A DNA stretch of 64,000 nucleotides. It comes from Sphingomonas sp. ID1715 (lineage in GTDB: Bacteria > Pseudomonadota > Alphaproteobacteria > Sphingomonadales > Sphingomonadaceae). The stretch is taken from the NCBI RefSeq assembly GCF_013044515.1, contig NZ_JABEPR010000003.1, positions 372,001 to 436,000 on the forward strand. The letters run 5' to 3'. The first letter of the stretch is position 1. Each line of letters opens with the position of its first letter. The notes under the pieces are model-generated. The model was not told where the DNA came from. It saw only the letters and a list, made by a program, of their open reading frames with translations, and did no database searches. The translations under genes were made by a program, and so were the position numbers. Below are positions 1-7,284 of the stretch, piece by piece.

Positions 1-100
1 AGGTGTAGAGCAGGCAGTAGAGTGCATTGCCCGCGATCAGCGCCGCCATTGCCAAGGCAAGCCGGCGGGGCGACCAGGGAGAAGCGAGCGACTCGATCAC
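1..100 (-). CDS. Partial membrane protein, N-terminus only
   Basis: The reverse strand carries an open frame from a GTG at 100 running off the window edge. It begins with MIESLASPWSPRRLALAM and continues into a hydrophobic stretch (AALIAGNALYCLLYT), which looks like the first transmembrane helix of an inner-membrane protein. It is divergent from the CoA-binding gene at 153. There is no strong ribosome-binding site, and too little sequence to name a family. An in-frame ATG further in is an alternative start. Confidence 0.4.
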   Translation of the reverse strand, partial: MIESLASPWSPRRLALAMAALIAGNALYCLLYT

Positions 101-152
101 GGCGGAACCCTAGCAGACATCGCACGCGTTATGATCGTTCGAGGAGACATGC

Positions 153-584
153 ATGCCGCTGACCAGTGACGCCGACATTGCCGAGCTGCTGGCCGGCACC
201 CGTACCATCGCGCTGATCGGCGCGTCCGACCGGCCCAACCGGCCAAGCTGGGGCGTGATGAAGGCGCTGGTCGATCACGGCTATCGGGTGCTGCCGGTCA
301 ATCCGCAGATCACCGGCGAGCATGTGCACGGCGAATATGTCTGGCGCGAGCTCAGCCAGATCGGCGAGCCGATCGACATGGTCGACATCTTCCGCCGGCC
401 CCAGGCCGCAGGCGAAGCGGTCGACGAAGCGATCGCTGCCGGCGCCAAGTCGGTCTGGCTGCAGATCGGCGTGATCAACCACGAGGCTGCCGCCCGCGCC
501 GAAGCCGCGGGTTTGAAGGTCGTCATGGACCGCTGCCCCAAGATCGAACTTGCCCGACTCCGCGTGCCGCGGATCGCGGATTAA
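153..584 (+). CDS. CoA-binding domain protein (YccU type)
   Basis: This 143-residue protein is a single Rossmann-like CoA-binding domain. The nucleotide-binding loop is visible as IALIGAS (about residues 19-25), followed by the family pattern of a conserved SWGV helix and the strand ending VLPVNP (about residues 46-51). The length fits the stand-alone YccU/YneT family, whose members bind CoA but have no firmly assigned reaction. A good ribosome-binding site (GAGGAG) lies just upstream of the ATG. The gene looks monocistronic, with 68 bp before the porin gene. Confidence 0.88.
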   Translation: MPLTSDADIAELLAGTRTIALIGASDRPNRPSWGVMKALVDHGYRVLPVNPQITGEHVHGEYVWRELSQIGEPIDMVDIFRRPQAAGEAVDEAIAAGAKSVWLQIGVINHEAAARAEAAGLKVVMDRCPKIELARLRVPRIAD

Positions 585-652
585 ACTCAAGCTAGAAGGC
601 AGAGAAGAAGCTCTCCTTCGCCCGCCGCAATTGGCGCCGGCATAGTCGCGCC

Positions 653-1975
653 ATGGGGAAGAGCGTCTGGCTATTGCTGAGCATGATGGTTGCGGCACCG
701 GCGGCCGCGCTACCGGTCGAGCTTTCGGGCAATATGCGGCACCGTGTCGAAGGCATTGCCAATCAGGTGCGGCCCGGCTTCGAACGCGACGAAGCGCTGT
801 GGAACATCCGCACGACGCTGAGCGCCACTGCGGGTGACGGGCCGATCAAGGCGCAAGCCGAATTGGTCGACAGCCGGGTCTATGATGCCGGGCCGCGCAC
901 CGCCGCCGGCACCAATGAAGTCAACGCCGTCGAGCTGGTCCAGGCGTGGATCGTGGCCGATCTCGACAACCCCTTCGGCGCCGGCACCAAGGGCCGCGTC
1001 CAGGCCGGCCGCTTCCTGATCGACATCGGCTCGCGCCGGCTCGTCGCCAACGAGGATTACCGCAACACCACCAACGGCTTCACCGGCCTGCGCTCCGACC
1101 TGAGCGGCCGCGGCTGGTCGGCGACCCTGTTCTACACCCTGCCCCAGGTGCGCCTGCCCGCCGACCTGCCCTCGATCCGCCGCAACCGGGTCGAACTGGA
1201 TCGCGAGAGTTTCGATCTGCGCTTTGCCGGCGCACTGCTCGGCACAGATGCGCTCGGCGGCGGCCTGAAGGCGGATGCCGGCCTGTACCGGCTCGACGAA
1301 CGCGACCGCGCCGACCTGCCGACCCGCAACCGGCACCTGACCACGCTCAGCGCCCGTGTCTTCCGCGCGCCGGCGCCCGCGACCTGGCATTTCGAGGTGG
1401 AAGGCATCCGCCAGACCGGCCGCATCCGCGCGAGCGCCGCGCCGACGGCCGCGCAACTGCCGGTCCGCGCCTGGTTCGCCCACGCGAGTCTCGGCTACAC
1501 CTTCGCGCATCCCTGGCAGCCGCGCCTGACGTTCGAATATGATCATGCGAGCGGCGACCGGCCCGGCGGCGCGTACAATCGCTTCGACAGCCTGTTCGGC
1601 ATGCGTCGCCCGGACCTGGGCCCCGCCGGCCTCTATTTCGCGATCGGCCGCACCAACATCATCTCGCCGGCGCTGCGGCTGGAGGCGACGCCCAGCAAGC
1701 GGCTCGACGCCTTTATCGCCTGGCGCGAACTCTGGCTCGCCTCCCGCACCGACATCTTCTCGACCACGGGCGTCCGCGATCCTGCCGGGCGCTCGGGCCG
1801 CTATGCCGGCAGCGAGTTTGACGGCCGCGTCCGTTGGTGGGCCATCCCGCAGCGGCTGCGGCTGGAAGCCAACGCCACCTATCTGCGCAAGGGCCGCTTC
1901 CTCATCGCCGCGCCGAATGCACCTGTGGGCGGCGACACCCGTTATTATTCGCTGAACGGCTCGATCTTCTTCTGA
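653..1975 (+). CDS. Alginate-export (AlgE-like) outer-membrane porin
   Basis: This 440-residue protein starts with a clear Sec signal peptide (cleavage likely after AAPAAALP, about residue 21) and then runs as amphipathic strands with a terminal aromatic residue (NGSIFF), as expected for an outer-membrane beta-barrel. The stretch AGRFLIDIGSRRLV followed by an RNTTNGFTGLR motif matches the alginate-export domain family. Members of this family form 18-stranded anion-selective pores. A real alginate role is not implied, because no alginate biosynthesis genes are nearby and many sphingomonads use such porins for other solutes. It converges with the fumarase gene, with 4 bp between stop codons. 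Confidence 0.82.
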   Translation: MGKSVWLLLSMMVAAPAAALPVELSGNMRHRVEGIANQVRPGFERDEALWNIRTTLSATAGDGPIKAQAELVDSRVYDAGPRTAAGTNEVNAVELVQAWIVADLDNPFGAGTKGRVQAGRFLIDIGSRRLVANEDYRNTTNGFTGLRSDLSGRGWSATLFYTLPQVRLPADLPSIRRNRVELDRESFDLRFAGALLGTDALGGGLKADAGLYRLDERDRADLPTRNRHLTTLSARVFRAPAPATWHFEVEGIRQTGRIRASAAPTAAQLPVRAWFAHASLGYTFAHPWQPRLTFEYDHASGDRPGGAYNRFDSLFGMRRPDLGPAGLYFAIGRTNIISPALRLEATPSKRLDAFIAWRELWLASRTDIFSTTGVRDPAGRSGRYAGSEFDGRVRWWAIPQRLRLEANATYLRKGRFLIAAPNAPVGGDTRYYSLNGSIFF

Positions 1976-1979
1976 AGAC

Positions 1980-3500
1980 TTAGGCGGGCTGCAGCAGCCG
2001 CTCCCGGGCGATCTTGTCGCGCCAGACGAGCGGCGCGGTGTGGTGGACGCTCTCGCCCGTCGCATCGACGGCGACCGTCACCGGCATGTCCTTCACCTCG
2101 AACTCGTAGATCGCTTCCATGCCCAGGTCTTCAAAGCCGACCACGCGCGAGCCCTTGATCGCCCGCGCCACCAGATAGGCCGCACCGCCGACCGCCATCA
2201 GATAGGCCGCTTTGTGGTTCCGGATCGCCTCGATCGCGACCGGGCCGCGCTCGGCCTTGCCTACCATCGCCAGCAGCCCCTGCTGCAGCATCATCTCGGT
2301 GAACTTGTCCATGCGCGTGGCGGTGGTGGGGCCGGCGGGGCCGACCACCTCGTCGCGCACCGGGTCGACCGGCCCGACATAGTAGATGACGCGGCCCTGG
2401 AACTCGACGGGCAGCGGCTCGCCCCGGCTCAGCATGTCCTGGATGCGCTTGTGCGCGGCGTCGCGGCCGGTCAGCATCTTCCCGTTGAGCAGCAGCCGGT
2501 CGCCCGGCTTCCAGCTCGCCACCACTTCCGGCGTCAGCGTGTCGAGGTCGACCTTGATCGCTTCCTTGGAAGGCGTCCATTCGACCTTGGGCCATTCATC
2601 GAGGTTCGGCGGATCGAGATAGGCCGGGCCGGAGCCATCGAGATGGAAGTGCGCGTGACGCGTCGCCGCGCAGTTCGGGATCATCGCCACCGGCTTCGAG
2701 GCCGCGTGCGTCGGCCAGTCCATGATCTTGACGTCGAGGATGGTGGCGAGGCCGCCCAACCCCTGCGCGCCGATGCCCAGCGCATTGACCTTGTCGAAAA
2801 TCTCGATGCGCAGCTCCTCGATCCGGTTCTGCGGCCCGCGTGCCTTCAGCTGGGCCATGTCGATATCGCCCATCAGCGATTCCTTGGCGAGCAGCATCGC
2901 CTTTTCCGCCGTGCCGCCGATGCCGATGCCGAGCATGCCCGGCGGGCACCAGCCCGCGCCCATTTGCGGCACCATCTCCAGCACCCAGTCGACGATCGAA
3001 TCGTTGGGCAGCATCATCTTGAACTTGGATTTGTTCTCGGACCCGCCGCCCTTCGCCGCGACGGTCACGTCGACATGGGCGCCCGGCACCATCTCGACGC
3101 TCATCACCGACGGCGTGTTGTCGCGCGTGTTGGTGCGGCCGAACGCCGGATCGGCGACGATCGAGGCGCGCAGCCGGTTCTCCGGATGTAGATAGGCGCG
3201 CCACACGCCTTCATCGATCACTTCCTGCAGCGACCGGGAGGAATCGAGCACGCATTGCTGGCCCCATTTCACGAACACGGTGACGATGCCCGTATCCTGG
3301 CAGATCGGCCGATGCCCTTCCGCGCACATGCGACTGTTGGTCAGGATCTGCGCAATGGCGTCCTTGGCGGCCGGCGACTGCTCGGCCTCATAGGCCGCGC
3401 CCAGCGCCCGAATATAATCCATCGGGTGATAATAGGAGATGTACTGGAGCGCGTCGGCGACGCTCTCGATCAGATCGGCTTCGCGGATGATGGTCGTCAT
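1980..3500 (-). CDS. Class I (iron-sulfur) fumarate hydratase
   Basis: A 506-residue fumarase of the oxygen-sensitive class I type, with N-terminal alpha and C-terminal beta domains fused in one chain, which interconverts fumarate and malate in the TCA cycle. Visible family features include a cysteine in ICQDTGIVTVFVKWG, the GGGSENKSKFKM stretch, the NCAATRHAHFHL segment and a GPTTATRMDKF motif in the C-terminal domain. The open frame extends 51 codons further upstream, but the ATG at 3500 follows a strong GAGGGGG site and gives the family's usual length and N-terminus (MTTIIREADL). The upstream extension is arginine-rich and looks non-coding. Confidence 0.93.
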   Translation of the reverse strand: MTTIIREADLIESVADALQYISYYHPMDYIRALGAAYEAEQSPAAKDAIAQILTNSRMCAEGHRPICQDTGIVTVFVKWGQQCVLDSSRSLQEVIDEGVWRAYLHPENRLRASIVADPAFGRTNTRDNTPSVMSVEMVPGAHVDVTVAAKGGGSENKSKFKMMLPNDSIVDWVLEMVPQMGAGWCPPGMLGIGIGGTAEKAMLLAKESLMGDIDMAQLKARGPQNRIEELRIEIFDKVNALGIGAQGLGGLATILDVKIMDWPTHAASKPVAMIPNCAATRHAHFHLDGSGPAYLDPPNLDEWPKVEWTPSKEAIKVDLDTLTPEVVASWKPGDRLLLNGKMLTGRDAAHKRIQDMLSRGEPLPVEFQGRVIYYVGPVDPVRDEVVGPAGPTTATRMDKFTEMMLQQGLLAMVGKAERGPVAIEAIRNHKAAYLMAVGGAAYLVARAIKGSRVVGFEDLGMEAIYEFEVKDMPVTVAVDATGESVHHTAPLVWRDKIARERLLQPA

Positions 3501-3577
3501 GGGCGTGCCCCCTCGCACAGGTCTCGCCCGCTTTTCTAGTGCGCCGAGCCGTTCAAGGGAATGCGAGCAAGATCCCG

Positions 3578-3979
3578 CTACGCCGCGGGACGATTGCCTT
3601 GATGTTGAGCGACCGGCAGCGGCGCCAGCCACGGCTCCCGCCGCGTGATCCACAGCTCATATTCGGGCGTGAACAGCCCCGGCTCGTCGAAGCTGCCGAG
3701 CGAGACCTCGACTTCCTCGCCGCCGCCGTCGCGGGCAATCACGCGGGCACCGCATGCTGGGCAGAAGAGCCGCTCATAGCCGGGCGAGCTGCGCCAGCCC
3801 TTCAGCTCTCCGGAGACGGACACCTGCTCCGATCGAAAGACCAGGAACGGATTGCACGCCGCGGCATGCGCCTTGCGGCAGGTCATGCAGTGGCACAGTC
3901 CTGCGCGGAGCGGCGCGCCCGTCGCGACGAACCGGACGGCGCCGCAGGCGCAGCCGCCGCTTGCTTCCGAATCCGCCAT
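3578..3979 (-). CDS. GFA family (glutathione/formaldehyde-activating-like) protein
   Basis: This 133-residue protein has the cysteine arrangement of the GFA zinc-binding fold: C-x-C near residues 10-12 (GGCACGAVRF), CHCMTC near residue 30 and CPACGA about 60 residues later. Founding members condense formaldehyde with glutathione, but most family members have no proven reaction. The ATG at 3979 was chosen because GGAGG precedes it and because homologues begin just before the GxCxCGAVR motif. The much longer open frame upstream is antisense to the ZIP transporter gene. Transcription converges with nothing close; the ZIP gene is divergent. Confidence 0.87.
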   Translation of the reverse strand: MADSEASGGCACGAVRFVATGAPLRAGLCHCMTCRKAHAAACNPFLVFRSEQVSVSGELKGWRSSPGYERLFCPACGARVIARDGGGEEVEVSLGSFDEPGLFTPEYELWITRREPWLAPLPVAQHQGNRPAA

Positions 3980-4070
3980 CGAGCCTCCGTCTTTGCGCTG
4001 CCGACACTTGGCCGAACGCAATCTCTGTAACGAGGTTGCGTCGAAAGGTGTCGGTCGGCGTTGAGCGGTG

Positions 4071-4850
4071 ATGACCTCGCCCGTCCTCACCGGCATCCTC
4101 GCCAGCCTGATCGCCGGAGCAGCGACGGGCCTGGGCGGGCTCGCCCTCTGGTTCACCGGCAAGGCGACGGCCGAGCAGCAAAAGCTGATGCTGGGCTTTG
4201 CCGCGGGCGTGATGCTCGCCGCGTCCTTCTTCTCGCTGATCATCCCCGGCATCGAACAGGCGCAGCATCTGGGCGCGTCGCGTTGGGCGGCGGCGGCGAC
4301 GGTGGTAGCGGCCGTTCTGTTCGGCGCCTTCACGCTCTCCTCCCTGCATCGGCATCTGCCGGTCGATCATCTGAAGCTGCTCGGCACTCCGGGCGTCGAC
4401 CCGTTCGACCTGAAGCGCATCGGCCTGTTCGTCGTGGCGATCACCCTCCACAACTTCCCCGAGGGGATGGCGGTCGGCGTCAGCTTCGGCACCGGCGATT
4501 TCGGGGCTGGGCTGACCACCGCGACCGGCATCGGGGTGCAGAACATCCCCGAGGGACTGGCCGTCGCCGTCGCCGTGCTGACGCTCGGCCATTCGCGCCG
4601 CACCGCTTTCCTGATCGCGCTCGCGACCGGGCTGGTGGAGCCGGTCGGCGGCGTATTCGGCGCCGGGCTGGCGGCGGTGTCGGCCGCGCTGCTCCCATGG
4701 GGGCTGGGCTTCGCCGCCGGGGCGATGATCTACGTCGTTGCGACCGAGATCATCCCCGACACGCAGCGCCCGCAGCCCAGCGCCCGCGCCAGCCACGGCC
4801 TGATGATCGGCCTGGCGGCGATGATGTTCCTGGACGTGACGCTCGGCTAG
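4071..4850 (+). CDS. ZIP family metal transporter
   Basis: A 259-residue polytopic inner-membrane protein with about eight hydrophobic helices. The two signature helices carry HNFPEGMAVG and QNIPEGLAVA, which provide the metal-binding His/Asn/Pro/Glu ligands of ZIP (GufA/ZupT-like) transporters, normally importing zinc or related divalent cations. A GTG three bases upstream (4068) is in frame; the ATG at 4071 is preferred. No strong ribosome-binding site is visible at either. The GFA gene is divergent, with 91 bp between starts. Confidence 0.9.
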   Translation: MTSPVLTGILASLIAGAATGLGGLALWFTGKATAEQQKLMLGFAAGVMLAASFFSLIIPGIEQAQHLGASRWAAAATVVAAVLFGAFTLSSLHRHLPVDHLKLLGTPGVDPFDLKRIGLFVVAITLHNFPEGMAVGVSFGTGDFGAGLTTATGIGVQNIPEGLAVAVAVLTLGHSRRTAFLIALATGLVEPVGGVFGAGLAAVSAALLPWGLGFAAGAMIYVVATEIIPDTQRPQPSARASHGLMIGLAAMMFLDVTLG

Positions 4851-5054
4851 CGACCGCGCCCGCGACGCCAAGGCCATAGGCCATCCGGCCTACTGTTATC
4901 GCCGTGTCGCTGGGCATAAACCGCACGCGGGCGCTTCGATCAGGATGACGTGGGGCCAGGCACTTATGCGCCGGGCTGGGGCCAAGTCATTGAAGGCGCG
5001 CCGATAAGGTCCACCGCCGCAGCTTTGCGGCCGATGTGAATAGGGGGAAATCCA

Positions 5055-5849
5055 ATGCTGAAGTTCCGCAATGCCGCTTTTGCGGCAGGGGCTCTTTTTG
5101 TGTCCGTCAGCGCTCCGGCGATCGCGCAGGATGATGATGGCGGCCGCTGGTCGGTGACGGTGACGCCGCGCTACCAGCAGCTCTTCTTCTCGCCGTCGCC
5201 GGAGAATGGCGAAGTCAAGTCGATCCCCACCTATGGCGGGTCGATTGCCGTGCGCAATCCGGACGGCCGCTTCGGCGTCATGGGCACATTCATGACCGGC
5301 AAGAAGAACAACGGCTTCTACAATTACGAGGACGATGGCTTCTCGGGCCGCTACCGGTTCAATGTGAAGCGTGAGGAATATGCGCTCACATTCGAATACA
5401 CGCCGTCCGAAACCGGCGTTTCGCTGCTCGCCGGCTACCACAACTTCCTGGCCCGCGAGAATGAGGCGCGGGTCGATGCGCCGGTCGGCGACTCAGAGGT
5501 CAACTCGTATCGCTACAAGATCGGTGCGGCCGAGGCGGGGTTCCGGCTGTCGAGCCGCCTGGGCGCGAACAGCCGCCAGTCCTTGTCGGCCCAGTTCCTC
5601 GTCGGCGTGGGCAGCGGCCGCTACCGCGTCAATGAAAAGGAAGTGATCGGCGGTCAGACCAGCACCAATGTCGGCAGCCGCAAGGGCACCGGCTATCTCG
5701 GCGACATCGCAATCGGCTACAACATCTTCCTGACCGACAATATCTCGCTGGGCGCGCGGGCACGCGGCTATGTGTTCTTCGTGGATGCAAAGGGTGCCGA
5801 TCCGATCTTCGCGGCGGCGCCGGAGGCCAACCTCTCCGTCCGGTTCTGA
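5055..5849 (+). CDS. Outer-membrane beta-barrel hypothetical protein
   Basis: This 264-residue protein has a standard Sec signal peptide (cleavage probably after SAPAIA, about residue 24) followed by an acidic DDDGGR stretch and alternating strand-like sequence. It ends in an aromatic residue (ANLSVRF), the usual C-terminus of an outer-membrane barrel. I do not recognise a specific family. A strong AGGGGGAAA site lies 5-6 bp upstream of the ATG. It stands alone between the ZIP gene and the convergent caspase-like gene. Confidence 0.75.
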   Translation: MLKFRNAAFAAGALFVSVSAPAIAQDDDGGRWSVTVTPRYQQLFFSPSPENGEVKSIPTYGGSIAVRNPDGRFGVMGTFMTGKKNNGFYNYEDDGFSGRYRFNVKREEYALTFEYTPSETGVSLLAGYHNFLARENEARVDAPVGDSEVNSYRYKIGAAEAGFRLSSRLGANSRQSLSAQFLVGVGSGRYRVNEKEVIGGQTSTNVGSRKGTGYLGDIAIGYNIFLTDNISLGARARGYVFFVDAKGADPIFAAAPEANLSVRF

Positions 5850-5858
5850 GTACGGACC

Positions 5859-6761
5859 CTAGCCCGGAACTTGAAACGGAACCTTGGCCGGGTTCTTCTG
5901 CTTGGGAGGCCCGGCCAGGTAGATCGGTACGCCGATCGAGCCTTGCGACCATGGCGACTGCCTGCCGGCCGTCGCGCTGACCACGTCGCCCGTAGCGAGC
6001 GAAATGGCGTCATCCAGGCTGCGTCGTTCCGCGATTCGCTTTGCGAGCGACGACGCGAACGGGCTGTTGAGGTCGCTCTCGGCGACCGAGTCCGCCGCCA
6101 CGTTCTGCGGATCGGTGGCGAACACGACCTTCACGCCGGTTCCCTGCAGGGAGAATGGCCGGACCGGCTGGGCAGCGGCCTGGGAGAGGTCGGCGACAGG
6201 CGTTGCCGTCAGGCTTTCCGATACGCGCCGGGCGGCTTCGGGGCTCAAGGCCCGGAAGGCGCGCGCTCCGTTCGGCGCTGCCTTGAGCGGTGAGCTCCGG
6301 CACGCGTCCAGAAAGAAGATCGACATGCGGGTGTTGCGGCGCACCGTGTCGACAAGGGACGAGAGGCTGAAGAAACTCTGGCCATCCGCGAGCAGGATGT
6401 AATTTTCTCCGCCGATCTCGAAGCCGTGCGCCGCGACATAGACCACGACGATGCTGTCCTCGCTCAACGAAGTGAGGAGCGCGGCGACGGCGGACTGCAG
6501 CCTGTCCAGCCGTGGATTTTCGACCAGGTTGACGGTGTTGAATTTCAGCTTTTCCAGCACAGTCTTGATGAGCCTGCCGTCCCCGGCCGTGTTCGGCAGA
6601 AACAGGCCCGGCTGATCGAAATAGTTCAGGCTGACGATCAATGCCCGCCGATCCTTCACGGTCTGCGACGTCGCCTGCGCGAGCGGCATGAGCGCGCCAA
6701 GACCCGCCGCAATCATCCCCCGTCTCGACAGCAGCAAAGCGACTCCCCCTCGATCGCGCAT
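5859..6761 (-). CDS. Caspase-like (peptidase C14) protein with Tat-type signal
   Basis: This 300-residue protein has the caspase/metacaspase p20 dyad: His112 in YVAAHGFE and Cys154 in FLDACRSSP, with the preceding beta-strands VVVYV and SIFFLD. The N-terminus carries SRRGMIAAG followed by a hydrophobic stretch and an AQA cleavage-like site (about residue 30), suggesting Tat export to the periplasm. Two starts are plausible: the ATG used here (GAGG upstream) and a TTG at 6737 preceded by AGGGGGA. The longest frame (start 6860) runs into the nrdA promoter region and is unlikely. Bacterial secreted caspase-like proteins mostly lack a known substrate. It is divergent from nrdA. Confidence 0.82.
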   Translation of the reverse strand: MRDRGGVALLLSRRGMIAAGLGALMPLAQATSQTVKDRRALIVSLNYFDQPGLFLPNTAGDGRLIKTVLEKLKFNTVNLVENPRLDRLQSAVAALLTSLSEDSIVVVYVAAHGFEIGGENYILLADGQSFFSLSSLVDTVRRNTRMSIFFLDACRSSPLKAAPNGARAFRALSPEAARRVSESLTATPVADLSQAAAQPVRPFSLQGTGVKVVFATDPQNVAADSVAESDLNSPFASSLAKRIAERRSLDDAISLATGDVVSATAGRQSPWSQGSIGVPIYLAGPPKQKNPAKVPFQVPG

Positions 6762-7061
6762 CCGGCACCTCGCAATGACCAGACCGCTCACCGCTATACT
6801 GCCTGATTCTCTTAGATAAAGATAACCTGCCGACCGCCAGGGCGGGGCGAGGCGCAGCATGTCCGGTCAGGCTTCCAGCAGGTGCCGAAGGTTGCCACCT
6901 GTTTGCCCGCGGCGAGGAATATCCACAGGAATCTTGGCGGCATTGTACGGCCTGCGTTCGCCCCATGCCGACCGCTCCGCCGCCATTTGCCAGACCTCGG
7001 AACAGCGGCGAAACGAATCTTTTCGGCGACGAACGGTTCGGCGCATCGGCCACTTAGCATC

Positions 7062-7090
7062 TTGCGTCGAATCCCGGGTTGGAACACAAT
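7062..7090 (+). promoter_or_regulatory. Candidate nrdA promoter
   Basis: TTGCGT (7062-7067), a 17-bp spacer and CACAAT (7085-7090) form a moderate sigma-70-like promoter directed at nrdA. The -10 element lies inside the first NrdR-like box, the usual geometry for repression. The predicted transcript start near 7097 leaves an untranslated leader of about 185 nt. This is by-eye inference. Confidence 0.4.
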
Positions 7091-7130
7091 CTGTAGCGTT
7101 CACGACGGGGGCTCACACAAGACGTGGTAT
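7084..7130 (+). promoter_or_regulatory. Tandem NrdR-box-like sites upstream of nrdA
   Basis: Box 1 (7084-7099) reads ACACAATCTGTAGCGT and matches 13 of 16 positions of the NrdR consensus ACACAATATATAGTGT. Box 2 (7115-7130) reads ACACAAGACGTGGTAT and matches 11 of 16. Their starts are exactly 31 bp apart, about three helical turns, the spacing typical of paired NrdR boxes in ribonucleotide reductase promoters. NrdR is the ATP/dATP-sensing repressor of these genes. A weaker third half-match starts at 7144 (ACACCATATTGCG). Confidence 0.62.
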
Positions 7131-7284
7131 TCACGTCCGCGCGACACCATATTGCGCGGGACGGCGGAGCCATGCCCTGTGGAACACGGGGACGGCTGCA
7201 AAGCGCTGCTCCGGACGAGCCCGCGAAGTGATAGAGATGGTGGCTTGCCCGAATCGAACAGATCGGGAACATGAGGGGCGCATT

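Larger units (their letters stand above)
6861..7284. other. 424-bp non-coding region between caspase-like gene and nrdA
   Basis: No convincing gene lies here; the short frames on both strands have poor codon character and no ribosome-binding sites. The region holds a near-perfect DnaA-box-like 9-mer (ATATCCACA, 6919-6927), a candidate promoter and NrdR-like sites described separately. The remaining leader, about 185 nt before the nrdA ATG, shows no riboswitch I can recognise. Confidence 0.6.

Noticed and set aside
6861-7284. Adenosylcobalamin riboswitch before nrdA
   Set aside because: I looked for B12-box-like sequence in the leader and found none convincing; the encoded enzyme is a class Ia type that does not need cobalamin.
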